Origin: an uncultured Maribacter sp.
GTDB taxonomy: Bacteria; Bacteroidota; Bacteroidia; Flavobacteriales; Flavobacteriaceae
Direction of reading: 5' to 3'
Assembly: GCF_947500405.1 (NCBI RefSeq)
Contig: NZ_CANMRY010000002.1
Coordinates: 186,001 to 250,000 of the forward strand
DNA length: 64,000 bases
Shown: piece after piece, positions 1-9,098 of the stretch
Position numbering within the stretch: position 1 is the stretch's first letter
Layout: every line of letters starts with the position of its first letter
Notes under the pieces: generated by a model
The model's database searches: none
Told to the model about the DNA's origin: nothing
Seen by the model: the letters and a program-made list of their open reading frames with translations, nothing else
Program-made: the position numbers and the translations under genes

Positions 1-2208
1 AATTCTGCTATTGGTTCTAAAGCTATTTCATTTAGAACCATAATGATTGTAGCTAGTATTGGTATTGCATGTGGTGCCATTTTTTCTAGTGGTATGATGG
101 AGGTTGCTCGTAAAGATATCTTTAATCCTGGTGAGTTTTATTTTAATGAAATCATGTTCATTTTCATGGCTGTTATGATTACGGACATTCTGTTGTTAGA
201 TTTCTTTAACACCTTAGGAATGCCTACCTCTACAACTGTTTCTATAGTTTTTGAATTACTAGGTGCTGCAGTAGCAATGGCTCTAATTAAAATTGCAAAT
301 AATAATGGTTCTTTTTCTGAAGTAGCACAATATATAAATACTGAAAAAGCTGTTATAATTATAGCCGGAATTATAGTATCTATATTAATTGCTTTTACAA
401 TAGGTGCTCTTGTTCAATGGCTAACCAGACTATTAATTTCTTTTGATTTTAATAAAAAACCTAAATGGATAGGTGCGGTTTTTGGAGGTATTGCTTTAAC
501 TGCAATTTCTTATTTTATCCTTATTGAGGGTATTAAAGGAACTACACTAGTACAACATAATTTTAAAATAATAGGAAATATTACTCTTGAATCGTTTATA
601 GAGCACAAACCTTTTTTAATTATTTTTTCAACATTTTCTGTTCTTATTACTTTATCGTTCTTAGTAATAACTTTTACTAAAATTAATATTTACAAGCTAA
701 TAATTACAGTTGGCACTTTTGCCTTAGCACTTGCTTTTGCTGGTAATGATTTAATGAATTTTATAGGTGTTCCTATTGCTGCTTGGCAATCTTATGAAGC
801 TTGGGAAGCTTCTGGGGTATTAGCAACAAAGTTTAGTATGGAAATACTGTCTCAAAAAGTTCCCACACCAAACATATTACTTTTTATTGCTGGCATTATT
901 ATGGTTGTTACTCTTTGGTTTTCTAGTAAAGCTAAGGCTGTTGTTAAAACATCTATAGATTTATCTAGCCAAGAAAGAACAAAAGAACGTTTTCAACCTA
1001 ATTTTATTTCTCGTTCTTTAGTCAGGTTTGCAGTAAATACCTCTGAAATTTTTACAAGTATTTTGTCAAAAAACATGCAGGACAAAATAGAAATTCAATT
1101 TACAAAAACAGCACCAATTATATCTAAAGACAAACCGCAAGATTTACCAGCTTTTGACATGGTACGTGCTGCTGTAAACTTAATGGTTGCAGGTATATTA
1201 ATTTCTATAGCAACTTCTTTTAAGCTACCCTTATCTACTACATACGTTACATTTATGGTAGGTATGGGAACTTCTTTAGCAGATAGAGCATGGGGAGCAG
1301 AAAGCGCTGTATATAGGGTAGCTGGAGTATTAAATGTTATTGGTGGGTGGTTTGGTACTGCTTTAATTGCCTTTATAGCATCTGGTGGTATTTTAACCAT
1401 AATCTATTTTGGAAAAGGGGTAGCTATTACCATCTTACTTTTTGGGGTATTTTCTTTATTGTTAAGAAGTTACATTTCCTATAACAGAAAAAACAAAATT
1501 CTTAAAGAAGAAGATAGTTTAAGTAAAGCAGAAAGTAGCTCTATACAAGGGGTTATAGAAGAAAGTGCACACAACGTTGCAAGAGTAGTTAAAAGGGCTA
1601 ATAAAATATTTACAACCAGCTTTAATAGTCTTGCAAAACAAGATTTAGAAACTCTTAAAAAGAATAAAAAAGGTGTTGTACGGCTTTCTGAGGAAATAGA
1701 TGATTTAAGAGACCATATTTTTTATTTTATAAAAAATTTAGACGAAGCAAGTGTTGGTGCTAGCAATTTTTATATAAATATCTTAGGCTATTTACAAGCC
1801 ATGACACAGTCTTTAGAATATATTGCTAAAATTACACACAAACACATTAGCAACAATCACAAAAAATTAAAGTATAACCAAATCAAAGAGCTAAAAGAAA
1901 TAGACATTGAGTTAAAAAAATTACTTACTGATACACAGTTAGTTTTTGAGAATAGGTCTTTTGAAGAAATTGAAAGTATTGTTAAACACAAAAACAATCT
2001 TTTTAATTTAGTTTCAGATAAAATAGAAAAACAAGTAGCAAGAACTAGAACAGAAGAATCTAGTCCTAAAAACACTACTTTGTATTTTACACTACTATTA
2101 GAAACTAAAGATTTAATAACAGCAACAATGAACCTATTAGAGTCTTATTACAAAGAACATGATAGCTCTGTAAAGCCTGCAACCATTGACAATAAAGACT
2201 CTAATTAA
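1..2208 (+). CDS. PiT-family inorganic phosphate permease, 5' end outside window
   Basis: This is an integral membrane phosphate transporter of the PiT family with an added C-terminal cytoplasmic region. The frame is open from base 1, and the first residues (NSAIGSKAISFR) match the stretch just after the conserved GANDVSN-type signature, so the real start lies upstream and the first ATG at 43 is internal. Many hydrophobic segments follow over about 490 codons. A second conserved permease half contains LPLSTTYVTFMVGMGTSLADRAWG, shown here only as its start LPLSTTYVTF. The last 200 residues are hydrophilic and helical, like the PhoU-type tail of Bacteroidetes PiT proteins. The next gene is convergent, 8 bases away. 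Family call is secure; the metal or proton coupling is not readable. Confidence 0.9.
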   Translation, partial: NSAIGSKAISFRTIMIVASIGIACGAIFSSGMMEVARKDIFNPGEFYFNEIMFIFMAVMITDILLLDFFNTLGMPTSTTVSIVFELLGAAVAMALIKIANNNGSFSEVAQYINTEKAVIIIAGIIVSILIAFTIGALVQWLTRLLISFDFNKKPKWIGAVFGGIALTAISYFILIEGIKGTTLVQHNFKIIGNITLESFIEHKPFLIIFSTFSVLITLSFLVITFTKINIYKLIITVGTFALALAFAGNDLMNFIGVPIAAWQSYEAWEASGVLATKFSMEILSQKVPTPNILLFIAGIIMVVTLWFSSKAKAVVKTSIDLSSQERTKERFQPNFISRSLVRFAVNTSEIFTSILSKNMQDKIEIQFTKTAPIISKDKPQDLPAFDMVRAAVNLMVAGILISIATSFKLPLSTTYVTFMVGMGTSLADRAWGAESAVYRVAGVLNVIGGWFGTALIAFIASGGILTIIYFGKGVAITILLFGVFSLLLRSYISYNRKNKILKEEDSLSKAESSSIQGVIEESAHNVARVVKRANKIFTTSFNSLAKQDLETLKKNKKGVVRLSEEIDDLRDHIFYFIKNLDEASVGASNFYINILGYLQAMTQSLEYIAKITHKHISNNHKKLKYNQIKELKEIDIELKKLLTDTQLVFENRSFEEIESIVKHKNNLFNLVSDKIEKQVARTRTEESSPKNTTLYFTLLLETKDLITATMNLLESYYKEHDSSVKPATIDNKDSN

Positions 2209-2216
2209 AAACATTT

Positions 2217-3683
2217 TTATTGTAAAGAAACTAGTTCTAAAGTAGTAGTGTATAATTCTCTTTTTTCCATTTTTGCTTTTAGCCAAGCATAAAAACTCAT
2301 TACATAAATATCTTCTTCGCGGTTATCTTTCCAATCAAAAGAACGTTCTACTTTTTCTTTAAAAGATGATGTATTCACATTTTTAGGAGATTCATAATAT
2401 GTTAGTGCTAACTGTATAAAAGTTAAAACTCTTTCTTCATTTATTGCAATTAACCTTTCTTTAAATTTAATTTTAAAACTCTTTACTCGTAATAAAACTA
2501 AATCTAGTTCATCTAACTCTATTAATAATAAAATTTCTAGTATACTCTTTTTTAAAACCCATAACCAGCCCGCTTTTTTCTCATACCAAACATCACTATG
2601 GTATAATCTTTTTATAATACTATAAGCATCTCTAAATCTATTCTGTTGAAAAAAACACATCGTGTGTATTAACTCTATATCCAAAGCCTCGGTTTTGTTT
2701 TTAGATAATATTTGCAAAGCCTTGTTAAAATTTCCAGTATAGTTATAATTTAAAACTTTTAACACTGTTACATCTGCTAAAAATCGCTTATAGTACGCTT
2801 TCTTATTTTTTAGCATTTCTTTTTCCATCTTTACTACAAATGCCATGGATTTTTTAAAACTCTTATTCCTAAAATGTACCATTGCCATAACTTGTAAAAT
2901 ACCTATATGGTAATACAAATGTTTGTAGGCTAATGTTTCTTTACTATTTACAACAGCATAAGCTTCTTCTATAAATGGCGTAATCCTATAATAATTACGC
3001 TGCAGTTTTGCCGTAATAGAAGTTAAATTCATTAACTGATACAAAGATTTATAGGACAAAGAAGCATTTATAGATACCTTATATTTTGTAAATGCATTTT
3101 CTACAATAGTGTCTATTTTTTCTAAAGATTTAGTTATTAAAATCTTTTCTTTAATCTCTGCATAAGCCATATTTAATTTAAAATCTTTTTGAAAAGCCTC
3201 CATATTACTATCTGCCAGTTTAAATGTAGTATAAAGATTCACTAAAGAATTACAATGTGCATATTGTATTTTGGTATGGTAAATTTCATTTAGTAAAGAG
3301 TAATGGTCTATAAAACTGGCTAACTTTTCTGCTCTGGCTAGAGTGTTATAACCAAGCTTGTATTCTTTTTGTTCTAAAAACAAACGGCTTACCACCAGCA
3401 ATTTTAAAACCTCTAACTCTTCAGAGGTTTCTCCTTCAAAACTTTTAGTAGCTATAAAATCTAACAAATTATCCTGGAGTCTTTTGCATAAAGCATGAAA
3501 AGCATTCTTATTTGGTTTACCATAAAGCTTAATATCTAAAGCATTTGTCTCTCCTTTTAATAGATAATTAAATAGAATAACATTTTTAACATCTCCTCTA
3601 CGGTTCTTATTTTTTAACCATAAGATAAAATTTTGCCTATTTTCTATAGATAAAGAGTTAATTATTAATAAAATTTTATTCAT
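2217..3683 (-). CDS. Helical-repeat (TPR-like) protein of unknown function
   Basis: A 488-residue protein that I do not recognise by function. It has no signal peptide and no membrane segment. It is leucine-, lysine- and tyrosine-rich with repeated amphipathic helix pairs (for example around residues 95-140 and 255-350), which resembles degenerate TPR-type solenoids common in Flavobacteriia. The ATG at 3683 is the only good start. It is divergent from the YiaA-like gene at 3839 and convergent with the phosphate permease. A role as a cytoplasmic scaffold is only a guess. Confidence 0.7.
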   Translation of the reverse strand: MNKILLIINSLSIENRQNFILWLKNKNRRGDVKNVILFNYLLKGETNALDIKLYGKPNKNAFHALCKRLQDNLLDFIATKSFEGETSEELEVLKLLVVSRLFLEQKEYKLGYNTLARAEKLASFIDHYSLLNEIYHTKIQYAHCNSLVNLYTTFKLADSNMEAFQKDFKLNMAYAEIKEKILITKSLEKIDTIVENAFTKYKVSINASLSYKSLYQLMNLTSITAKLQRNYYRITPFIEEAYAVVNSKETLAYKHLYYHIGILQVMAMVHFRNKSFKKSMAFVVKMEKEMLKNKKAYYKRFLADVTVLKVLNYNYTGNFNKALQILSKNKTEALDIELIHTMCFFQQNRFRDAYSIIKRLYHSDVWYEKKAGWLWVLKKSILEILLLIELDELDLVLLRVKSFKIKFKERLIAINEERVLTFIQLALTYYESPKNVNTSSFKEKVERSFDWKDNREEDIYVMSFYAWLKAKMEKRELYTTTLELVSLQ

Positions 3684-3775
3684 TTAATCGTAAGTAAAAT
3701 ATTTAATTACTATTTATAAATAGGAATAAATAGATGTACAATATAATATTAAATCGTAAGTTATTCTTTTTTTTT

Positions 3776-3809
3776 GAGTATAAAAAACACTTTGGCCGTT
3801 GCACCTTTG
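3776..3809 (+). promoter_or_regulatory. Candidate Bacteroidetes promoter for the YiaA-like gene
   Basis: A TTTTG run ending at 3776 could be the -33 element. CACCTTTG at 3802-3809 is one base away from the -7 consensus TAnnTTTG. The spacing is slightly long. The start codon lies 29 bases after the -7 box. Confidence 0.4.
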
Positions 3810-3838
3810 TACCATACTAAACATCAAAATAAAATAGT

Positions 3839-4306
3839 ATGGAAAATCAAATGTTTACAGAAACAAAAAAGAATACACGATTAGAAAAAGAAAAAAAAGA
3901 GCAAGATTACGATTTAAAACCTACACCAGCTTTTATATCTGCATCATGGAGTGCCTTGCTTTTAGGAATGGTCTCTTTCTGTATTGGTCTATGGAATGCA
4001 GATATGCTATTGAATGAAAAAGGATACTATTTTACTGTTCTTTTATTTGGGTTATTCTCTGTAGTATCGGTACAAAAGAGTGTTCGTGACAAAAAAGAAG
4101 GACTCCCTGTTACCGAAGCCTATTATGGAATTAGTTGGTTCACTACCATAACCTCTATTGTGTTATTAGTTATTGGACTTTGGAATGCCGATTTACTGTT
4201 AAGTGAAAAAGGCTTTTACGGCATGTCTTTTACCTTAAGTTTATTTTCTGCAATTGCAGTACAAAAAAACACTCGTGATCTTAAATTTTTAGAAGAATTA
4301 GATTAA
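3839..4306 (+). CDS. YiaA/YiaB-family inner membrane protein
   Basis: A small integral membrane protein of the YiaA/YiaB family, whose function is unknown. The first 30 residues are very charged ([13 protein letters not shown]). After that the protein is a tandem duplication: each half has two hydrophobic helices around the motif [11 protein letters not shown] and ends in VQK-(S/N)-(V/T)-RD. The halves cover about residues 35-85 and 95-150. The 155-residue length fits the two-unit version of the family. It is monocistronic, with a promoter-like element upstream and two terminator hairpins downstream. Confidence 0.85.
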   Translation: MENQMFTETKKNTRLEKEKKEQDYDLKPTPAFISASWSALLLGMVSFCIGLWNADMLLNEKGYYFTVLLFGLFSVVSVQKSVRDKKEGLPVTEAYYGISWFTTITSIVLLVIGLWNADLLLSEKGFYGMSFTLSLFSAIAVQKNTRDLKFLEELD

Positions 4307-4324
4307 ATATTTTAAAAAAGCATT

Positions 4325-4351
4325 AAAACGTAATTCTAATAATTGCGTTTT
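4325..4351 (+). terminator. First of two tandem hairpins after the YiaA-like gene
   Basis: An 11-bp stem (arms 4325-4335 and 4341-4351) with one wobble pair and a 5-base loop, ending in TTTT. It lies 18 bases after the stop codon and 10 bases before a stronger hairpin of related sequence. Confidence 0.5.
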
Positions 4352-4361
4352 GATGTTTACC

Positions 4362-4393
4362 AAAAGGCAATTCTTATATAAGAATTGCCTTTT
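4362..4393 (+). terminator. Strong terminator hairpin
   Basis: Perfect 15-bp inverted repeat (4362-4376 and 4379-4393) with core AAAAGGCAATTC, flanked by A and T runs on both sides. It can end transcription of the YiaA-like gene and, on the other strand, lies 79 bases past the yceI-like stop, so it may be bidirectional. Confidence 0.85.
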
Positions 4394-4472
4394 ATGTTTT
4401 TTATTAGAGGCACTTAAACATAATTTTCCTTTTTGTGGAGTTCTTTAAATATATGAATAGCTTAGTTTATAA

Positions 4473-5054
4473 TTAACATTTATCCTTTGCAAAACTAAGT
4501 AACACATTAAACTTTATAATATCTGAAATAACACTATCCTCAAGGATTTCAAAAAAACTTTTAGAGCCATACTTTATACCCCATTTTGTTCTATCAATAC
4601 TAAAAACAGCTCTATAATCAATATCAGAAACTGGCTGCTCTTCCAAATAGAAATTTATAGGGTTTGTAACTCCTTTAATAGTTAAATCTGCTTTTAACGA
4701 AATCTTTGAACTTGATCTATAATTCACTTCTGTGATAACTAAATAAGCAAAAGGGAATTTTTCTGTATTAAAAAAGTCACCCCCTTTTAAATGGTTTGTA
4801 AGCATCGAATTATATTTATCATCATTAATTGAGTTCATATCTACTATAAATTCGCCACCTACTAATAAATTATTTTTAAAAAGCAATTCTCCTTTTTTAA
4901 ATTTAATTGAGCCAGAGTGTTCTATTATATCAAATGATTTTGAACCTAACCATGTAATTTTACTATCAACAATATTAATTGGCTTCTTTTCTTGGGCTGT
5001 TAAACATGTAAAATTTATTAATAATAGTAACATTGTTTTTAATACATTCTTCAT
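4473..5054 (-). CDS. YceI-family exported protein
   Basis: A YceI-family protein, a lipocalin-like beta barrel that binds isoprenoid or other amphiphilic ligands in the periplasm of known members. The family pattern is clear: ITWLGSKSF near the N-terminus, the HLKGGDFFNTEKFP segment where the family has its NxHLK-DFFD motif, and LTIKGVTNPI. I chose the ATG at 5054 because it begins a clean signal peptide (MKNVLKTMLLLLINFTCLTA/Q). The longer frame to 5123 would put 23 poorly fitting residues before it. It is divergent from a membrane-anchored winged-helix regulator with a 129-base shared upstream region, so it is a likely target of that regulator. Confidence 0.88.
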   Translation of the reverse strand: MKNVLKTMLLLLINFTCLTAQEKKPINIVDSKITWLGSKSFDIIEHSGSIKFKKGELLFKNNLLVGGEFIVDMNSINDDKYNSMLTNHLKGGDFFNTEKFPFAYLVITEVNYRSSSKISLKADLTIKGVTNPINFYLEEQPVSDIDYRAVFSIDRTKWGIKYGSKSFFEILEDSVISDIIKFNVLLSFAKDKC

Positions 5055-5183
5055 AATTCTAAGTTTTAAAATTATGCCTAAGATATATTTGATGAAGGTC
5101 TGTAAATGCAAAAGGTTTGTCAAAGATTTGTAAAAAGTATGTAATTGAATACTGAACCTATTTTCAATTCTTAAATTTGTTTA

Positions 5184-6029
5184 ATGATTAAAACTGAAAA
5201 AAGTGCCTTTTACATATTTGGGATTTTAATTCTTGTATTAATTTATTCTTTATATACAAATACTACCTCTCCCAAAACTGAAATTATAAATGTATCACTT
5301 CGTAATATTGGTCACCAGTTATTACTAAAAAATAATGACACAACTTCTTTAGTCTTCCCTATTAAGAAGAAGTCCAATGATTGGTTCGAAATTTCATTTA
5401 ACTCAAAAATATCAATCTCGCCTAGCTTTTTAACCAAAACTGTTAAAAATACTTTTAACAAACTAAAACTACCTGCAAATTATATTGTCGAAGTCAGAAG
5501 TTGTGAGTTAAATGAAATTGTTTATAGTTACAAAATGTCTTTGAAAGAAGAGGGAGTTCTTATTCCATGTATTGGTAGAGATTTGCCAAAAGCTTGTTAT
5601 AGATTAAACATAAAGTTCCTTTCTTCCTCTAAAAAATTATGGAAATTTACTCCTTATATCTTAATAATTATTGGGGGTATAATAATTTTCTTTTTTTACT
5701 TAAAAAAACAGGACAAAAGAAAAAAAAATAGTACAAACACTTCCTATAATATAAAAGACATATTAAATACTGAGGAAAGAAAATTAATCCTCAATGATAT
5801 TGAAATAGATTTAAGTGAAAAAGAAACAGAAATATTAATTTTATTTCTAAACAAACCAAATCAAATTATATCAAGAGAAGAACTACAAAAAGAAGTTTGG
5901 GAAGACAAAGGCGTTATTGTAGGTAGAAGTTTAGATACTTATATTTCTAAACTCAGAAAAAAATTAAGTAAAAACAGTTCTATAGAGATTCTTAATATTC
6001 GAGGTATAGGTTATAAAATGAAAATCTAA
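5184..6029 (+). CDS. Membrane-anchored winged-helix (OmpR-type) regulator
   Basis: A one-component membrane regulator of 281 residues. Order of parts: a hydrophobic segment (about residues 9-25), a domain of about 130 residues between the two membrane segments that should lie in the periplasm and has two cysteines (in RSCELNE and LIPCIGRD, plus one in KACYRL), a second membrane segment (about 156-173), a lysine-rich linker, and a C-terminal Trans_reg_C winged helix (about 195-281) with SREELQKEVWED, DTYISKLRKKL and the terminal IRGIGYKMKI. No receiver domain is present. This is ToxR/CadC logic, but with the DNA-binding domain at the C-terminus. The divergent yceI-like gene suggests envelope sensing. 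The signal is unknown. Confidence 0.8.
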   Translation: MIKTEKSAFYIFGILILVLIYSLYTNTTSPKTEIINVSLRNIGHQLLLKNNDTTSLVFPIKKKSNDWFEISFNSKISISPSFLTKTVKNTFNKLKLPANYIVEVRSCELNEIVYSYKMSLKEEGVLIPCIGRDLPKACYRLNIKFLSSSKKLWKFTPYILIIIGGIIIFFFYLKKQDKRKKNSTNTSYNIKDILNTEERKLILNDIEIDLSEKETEILILFLNKPNQIISREELQKEVWEDKGVIVGRSLDTYISKLRKKLSKNSSIEILNIRGIGYKMKI

Positions 6030-6097
6030 ATTGCTTTCATAAAATTATTCTCTATAATAAGCCTAATTTTCACAAGAAAAAAAAGACCTTAAAGAAT

Positions 6098-6682
6098 TTA
6101 TCTATAAAAATTCATCTCATCTATATATTTCCAAACTACTTCTGGCAATAAAGGTTTGATGTTTTTTCCTAATTTATGGTTTTTGCGAATAAATGTGGAT
6201 GAGATTTCCATTATTGGAGCATCTACTTTATGTATTTTAGGATGATTTTTAAATTGATGTTCTACAACACCGCTAGAAACTCTAGGATAGACATACACAG
6301 CATAATCTTCTAGGATAACTTCATAATTCTTCCACTTATGTAAACCTTTAAGGTTATCCTCTCCCATTATTAAAGAAAATTCATATTCAGTCGGATATTT
6401 TTCTGAAAGTACCACTAAAGTATTTATTGTGTAATTAGGCTGCGGCATATTAAACTCTATCATACTAGGTTTTAAGCCATCATAGTATTTAACAGCATCA
6501 TATACCATTTGGTATCTATGATGATTGTCTAGTAATGTTTTTTTAGTCTTAAAAGGGCTTTGCGGAGTTACTACGAACCAAACCTCATCCAAATCAGAGA
6601 ACTCTACCATATGGTTGGCAATTACCAAATGTCCTAAATGAATAGGATTAAAAGTGCCAAAATAAAGTCCTATTTTTTTCAT
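6098..6682 (-). CDS. nadD: Nicotinate-nucleotide adenylyltransferase
   Basis: Makes nicotinic acid adenine dinucleotide from nicotinate mononucleotide and ATP, the late common step of NAD synthesis. The nucleotidyltransferase fold is shown by GTFNPIHLGH at residues 9-18 (the HxGH motif) and by the C-terminal ISSTFIRK motif. The 194-residue length is normal. It is the last gene of the yicC-gmk-nadD group, 8 bases after gmk, an arrangement that is standard in Flavobacteriia. Confidence 0.95.
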   Translation of the reverse strand: MKKIGLYFGTFNPIHLGHLVIANHMVEFSDLDEVWFVVTPQSPFKTKKTLLDNHHRYQMVYDAVKYYDGLKPSMIEFNMPQPNYTINTLVVLSEKYPTEYEFSLIMGEDNLKGLHKWKNYEVILEDYAVYVYPRVSSGVVEHQFKNHPKIHKVDAPIMEISSTFIRKNHKLGKNIKPLLPEVVWKYIDEMNFYR

Positions 6683-6690
6683 TTATTACT

Positions 6691-7272
6691 TTACTGTTCT
6701 TTGGAATTCACAAAACTTGCAACAAGATCATGCGCTTCTTTTAAAGCAACATCTAAATCGTAATTTTTAATAGTTTTATCAAACTGTGGTGCAGTTGCCA
6801 ATTCTACAGATGCTTTAGCTACGCGCATATTAATTTTATCTTCGCTTTCTGTACTTCTCTTCTTAAGTCTTATTTTAAGCTCATCTACACTTGGTGGTTT
6901 AACAAAAACAGCTAATGTCTCTTTCGGGAATTTCTTTTTAATACGTAATCCTCCAACAACATCTATATCAAAAATTACATTTTTACCTTCTGCCCAAAGA
7001 CGCTCTACTTCTGTTTTTAAAGTTCCATAGAAATTATCTCTATAAACTTCTTCCCACTCTAAAAAATCATCATTCTTAATATGTTTTTTAAACTCAGAAA
7101 CAGTCATAAAATAATAATGTTCCCCATTTTTTTCTTTCCCTCGTCTAGGTCTAGACGTTGCAGAAACAGAAAATGCTAAATTTAAATCTTGTTGCTTTAA
7201 TAAGTGCCTAACTATAGTAGTTTTACCACTTCCAGATGGTGCCGAAAAAATTATTAATTTACCCCCTGCCAT
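6691..7272 (-). CDS. gmk: Guanylate kinase
   Basis: Phosphorylates GMP to GDP with ATP. The P-loop SAPSGSGKTT sits at residues 10-19. The GMP-binding region has SVSATSRPRRGKEKNGEHY and EWEEVYRDNFYGT. The length of 193 residues is typical. Its ATG overlaps the stop codon of yicC by one base (TAATG), so translation is probably coupled. Confidence 0.96.
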   Translation of the reverse strand: MAGGKLIIFSAPSGSGKTTIVRHLLKQQDLNLAFSVSATSRPRRGKEKNGEHYYFMTVSEFKKHIKNDDFLEWEEVYRDNFYGTLKTEVERLWAEGKNVIFDIDVVGGLRIKKKFPKETLAVFVKPPSVDELKIRLKKRSTESEDKINMRVAKASVELATAPQFDKTIKNYDLDVALKEAHDLVASFVNSKEQ

Positions 7273-8129
7273 TATAAAACATTCAACATTTGTTCTTTAA
7301 TTTTTTCTAACTCATCTTTCATTTGCACTACTATTTGCTGCATAGGAGCATAATTAGCTTTAGAGCCTATAGTATTAATTTCTCTTCCTATTTCTTGACA
7401 TATAAATCCAAGTTTTTTTCCATTACTGTCTGATGAGCTTAACGTTTTTGTAAAATATTCTAAATGGTTCTTTAAACGTACTTTTTCTTCTGTAATATCA
7501 TATTTTTCCAGGTAATAAATAAGCTCTTGCTCAAACCTATTAGCATCTACATCTGCGGTTAAATCTGCAACAGCTTTTTCTAACTTTTCTCTTATAGTTG
7601 CTTGCCTTTCTGGGTCTATATCCTTAACCTCTTCCAGTAAGGAAGTTAACTTCCTTAATCTTAATTTAAAATCGATTTCTAATACACTTCCTTCTTCGGA
7701 TCTAAATTTATTAATTTCCTCCAAAGCGGCAACTAAGGATTCTTTTATAGAAGTGTACTCTTCTTCATCTATATCTTCTTTTTCGGTTTTCATAGCATCA
7801 GGCATACGCAATGCCATTTCTAGAAGCTGTATAGATTCTCCGTCTGCAATAGACTGCAATTGTTTCATATACTGCTTTACAGCCACTTCATTTACTTGAG
7901 CAGGAGTAGTATCTCCTGTATTCTCAATATATAATCCAAAATCTACCTTGCCACGAACCAAAGAGCTTGCTATTACCTTTCGTAATTCTAATTCCTTTTC
8001 TCTATATGCCGAAGGCATTCTTGCGTTTAAATCTAAGTTTTTACTATTTAAGGACTTTAATTCTACTGTAATTTTTTTTGAGGGAAGTTGTATTACATGT
8101 TTCCCAAACCCGGTCATGGATTGAATCAT
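7272..8129 (-). CDS. yicC: YicC-family endoribonuclease
   Basis: YicC-family protein; known members are endoribonucleases involved in RNA turnover. The N-terminus MIQSMTGFGK is the family signature and the C-terminus carries FICQEIGREINTIGSKANY, also typical. I start at the ATG at 8129 rather than the one at 8150. The family begins at this methionine, and a perfect -7 box (8148-8155) overlaps the upstream ATG. It is the first gene of the operon with gmk and nadD. Confidence 0.93.
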   Translation of the reverse strand: MIQSMTGFGKHVIQLPSKKITVELKSLNSKNLDLNARMPSAYREKELELRKVIASSLVRGKVDFGLYIENTGDTTPAQVNEVAVKQYMKQLQSIADGESIQLLEMALRMPDAMKTEKEDIDEEEYTSIKESLVAALEEINKFRSEEGSVLEIDFKLRLRKLTSLLEEVKDIDPERQATIREKLEKAVADLTADVDANRFEQELIYYLEKYDITEEKVRLKNHLEYFTKTLSSSDSNGKKLGFICQEIGREINTIGSKANYAPMQQIVVQMKDELEKIKEQMLNVL

Positions 8130-8147
8130 ATATAGATTATTTACCTG

Positions 8148-8155
8148 CAAAGATA
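8148..8155 (-). promoter_or_regulatory. -7 box (TATCTTTG) for the yicC-gmk-nadD operon
   Basis: Exact match to TAnnTTTG read on the minus strand. The predicted start of transcription is near 8141, giving a 12-base leader to the yicC ATG at 8129. I see no clear -33 TTG. Confidence 0.5.
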
Positions 8156-8207
8156 ATTAAAGCATATTATTTAAAAGCATCTGTCTTATTTTTAAAAGTT
8201 AGCGTAT

Positions 8208-8239
8208 AAAAAAAGCTGTTTAATTAAACAGCTTTTTTT
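8208..8239 (-). terminator. Perfect 16-bp palindromic terminator
   Basis: Seven As, GCTGTTTAA, its exact complement and seven Ts (arms 8208-8223 and 8224-8239). It follows the DUF1080 gene on the minus strand by 17 bases and separates it from the yicC operon. Confidence 0.85.
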
Positions 8240-8256
8240 ATATCTAAATTATTTAT

Positions 8257-9030
8257 CTACAACTCCCTTACCCAGATATTCCTATAACTTACTCTACTAT
8301 TATCTCCATGGTCTTGTAATTTTATAGGGCCTTTACCATGCGGAGGATTTTTTGGCCATCCTATATATGGTGTTGTTCCTTTAATTTCCACATGATCTTG
8401 AATAAGTATACCATTATGTAATACTGTTAATGTGCCTGATTTTATTTTTACCCCTGCTTCATTAAACTCAGGAGCATGATACACAATATCATAAACATTC
8501 CACTCTCCACTAGGAACGGATGCCATTGCTAAAGGAGTATGCTGTTTATAAACGGAACCAACTTGGCCATTAACATAGGTATCATTATCATTATTATCCA
8601 AAATTTGCACTTCATATCTGCCTTGCATAAAAACACCACTATTCCCCCTATTTTGCCCTTTCCCTTTAATATCTGCTGGGGATTGCCATTCTATATGCAA
8701 TTGTATATCTCCAAATTTTTGTTTGGTTTGTATGTCTCCCGATTTATTTTTAACCGTTACACTCCCATCTTCATTAATAAGCCAAGTAGCTTTTTTATTA
8801 GTTTTAGTATGCTCCCAATTATTTAAGTTTTCTCCATCAAATAATACAATAGCATCACTAGGAACTCCATTAGTATTCTTTTTCACAACAGGAACTACTG
8901 GTTCATAAAATTCGGTTTCCTCTGGTTTTGTTGGCTCTTTAACTTTATTTTCTGTAACTATTTCTTTTTGACTATAACAACTATTAGCTACAAAAGCAAC
9001 AAGCGCAAAAGCTAGACGTAATTTCTTCAT
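8257..9030 (-). CDS. DUF1080 (3-keto-disaccharide hydrolase-like) exported protein
   Basis: A DUF1080 protein with a concanavalin-like beta-sandwich fold. Some members act on 3-keto-glycosides. Residues 1-20 form a signal sequence ending FVANSCYS, which may be a weak lipobox (C18). A proline/valine/lysine linker follows to about residue 58. The DUF1080 domain starts at AIVLFDGENLNNWEH and includes DIQLHIEWQSP, GNSGVFMQGRYEVQILD and the terminal IWVREL. It lies 68 bases downstream of a sugar isomerase-like gene on the same strand and opposite a GMC dehydrogenase, all consistent with a periplasmic step in processing oxidised glycosides. The exact reaction is inferred from the family. Confidence 0.88.
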   Translation of the reverse strand: MKKLRLAFALVAFVANSCYSQKEIVTENKVKEPTKPEETEFYEPVVPVVKKNTNGVPSDAIVLFDGENLNNWEHTKTNKKATWLINEDGSVTVKNKSGDIQTKQKFGDIQLHIEWQSPADIKGKGQNRGNSGVFMQGRYEVQILDNNDNDTYVNGQVGSVYKQHTPLAMASVPSGEWNVYDIVYHAPEFNEAGVKIKSGTLTVLHNGILIQDHVEIKGTTPYIGWPKNPPHGKGPIKLQDHGDNSRVSYRNIWVREL

Positions 9031-9098
9031 TTTTACAACTCTTTAATTTTAATGTTCCAGTAAAATACCATTTTATCCATGGTATAATAAAGTATGTT

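Noticed and set aside
1095..1400. 101-codon minus-strand frame inside the phosphate permease
   Set aside because: Antisense shadow of a conserved membrane protein region.
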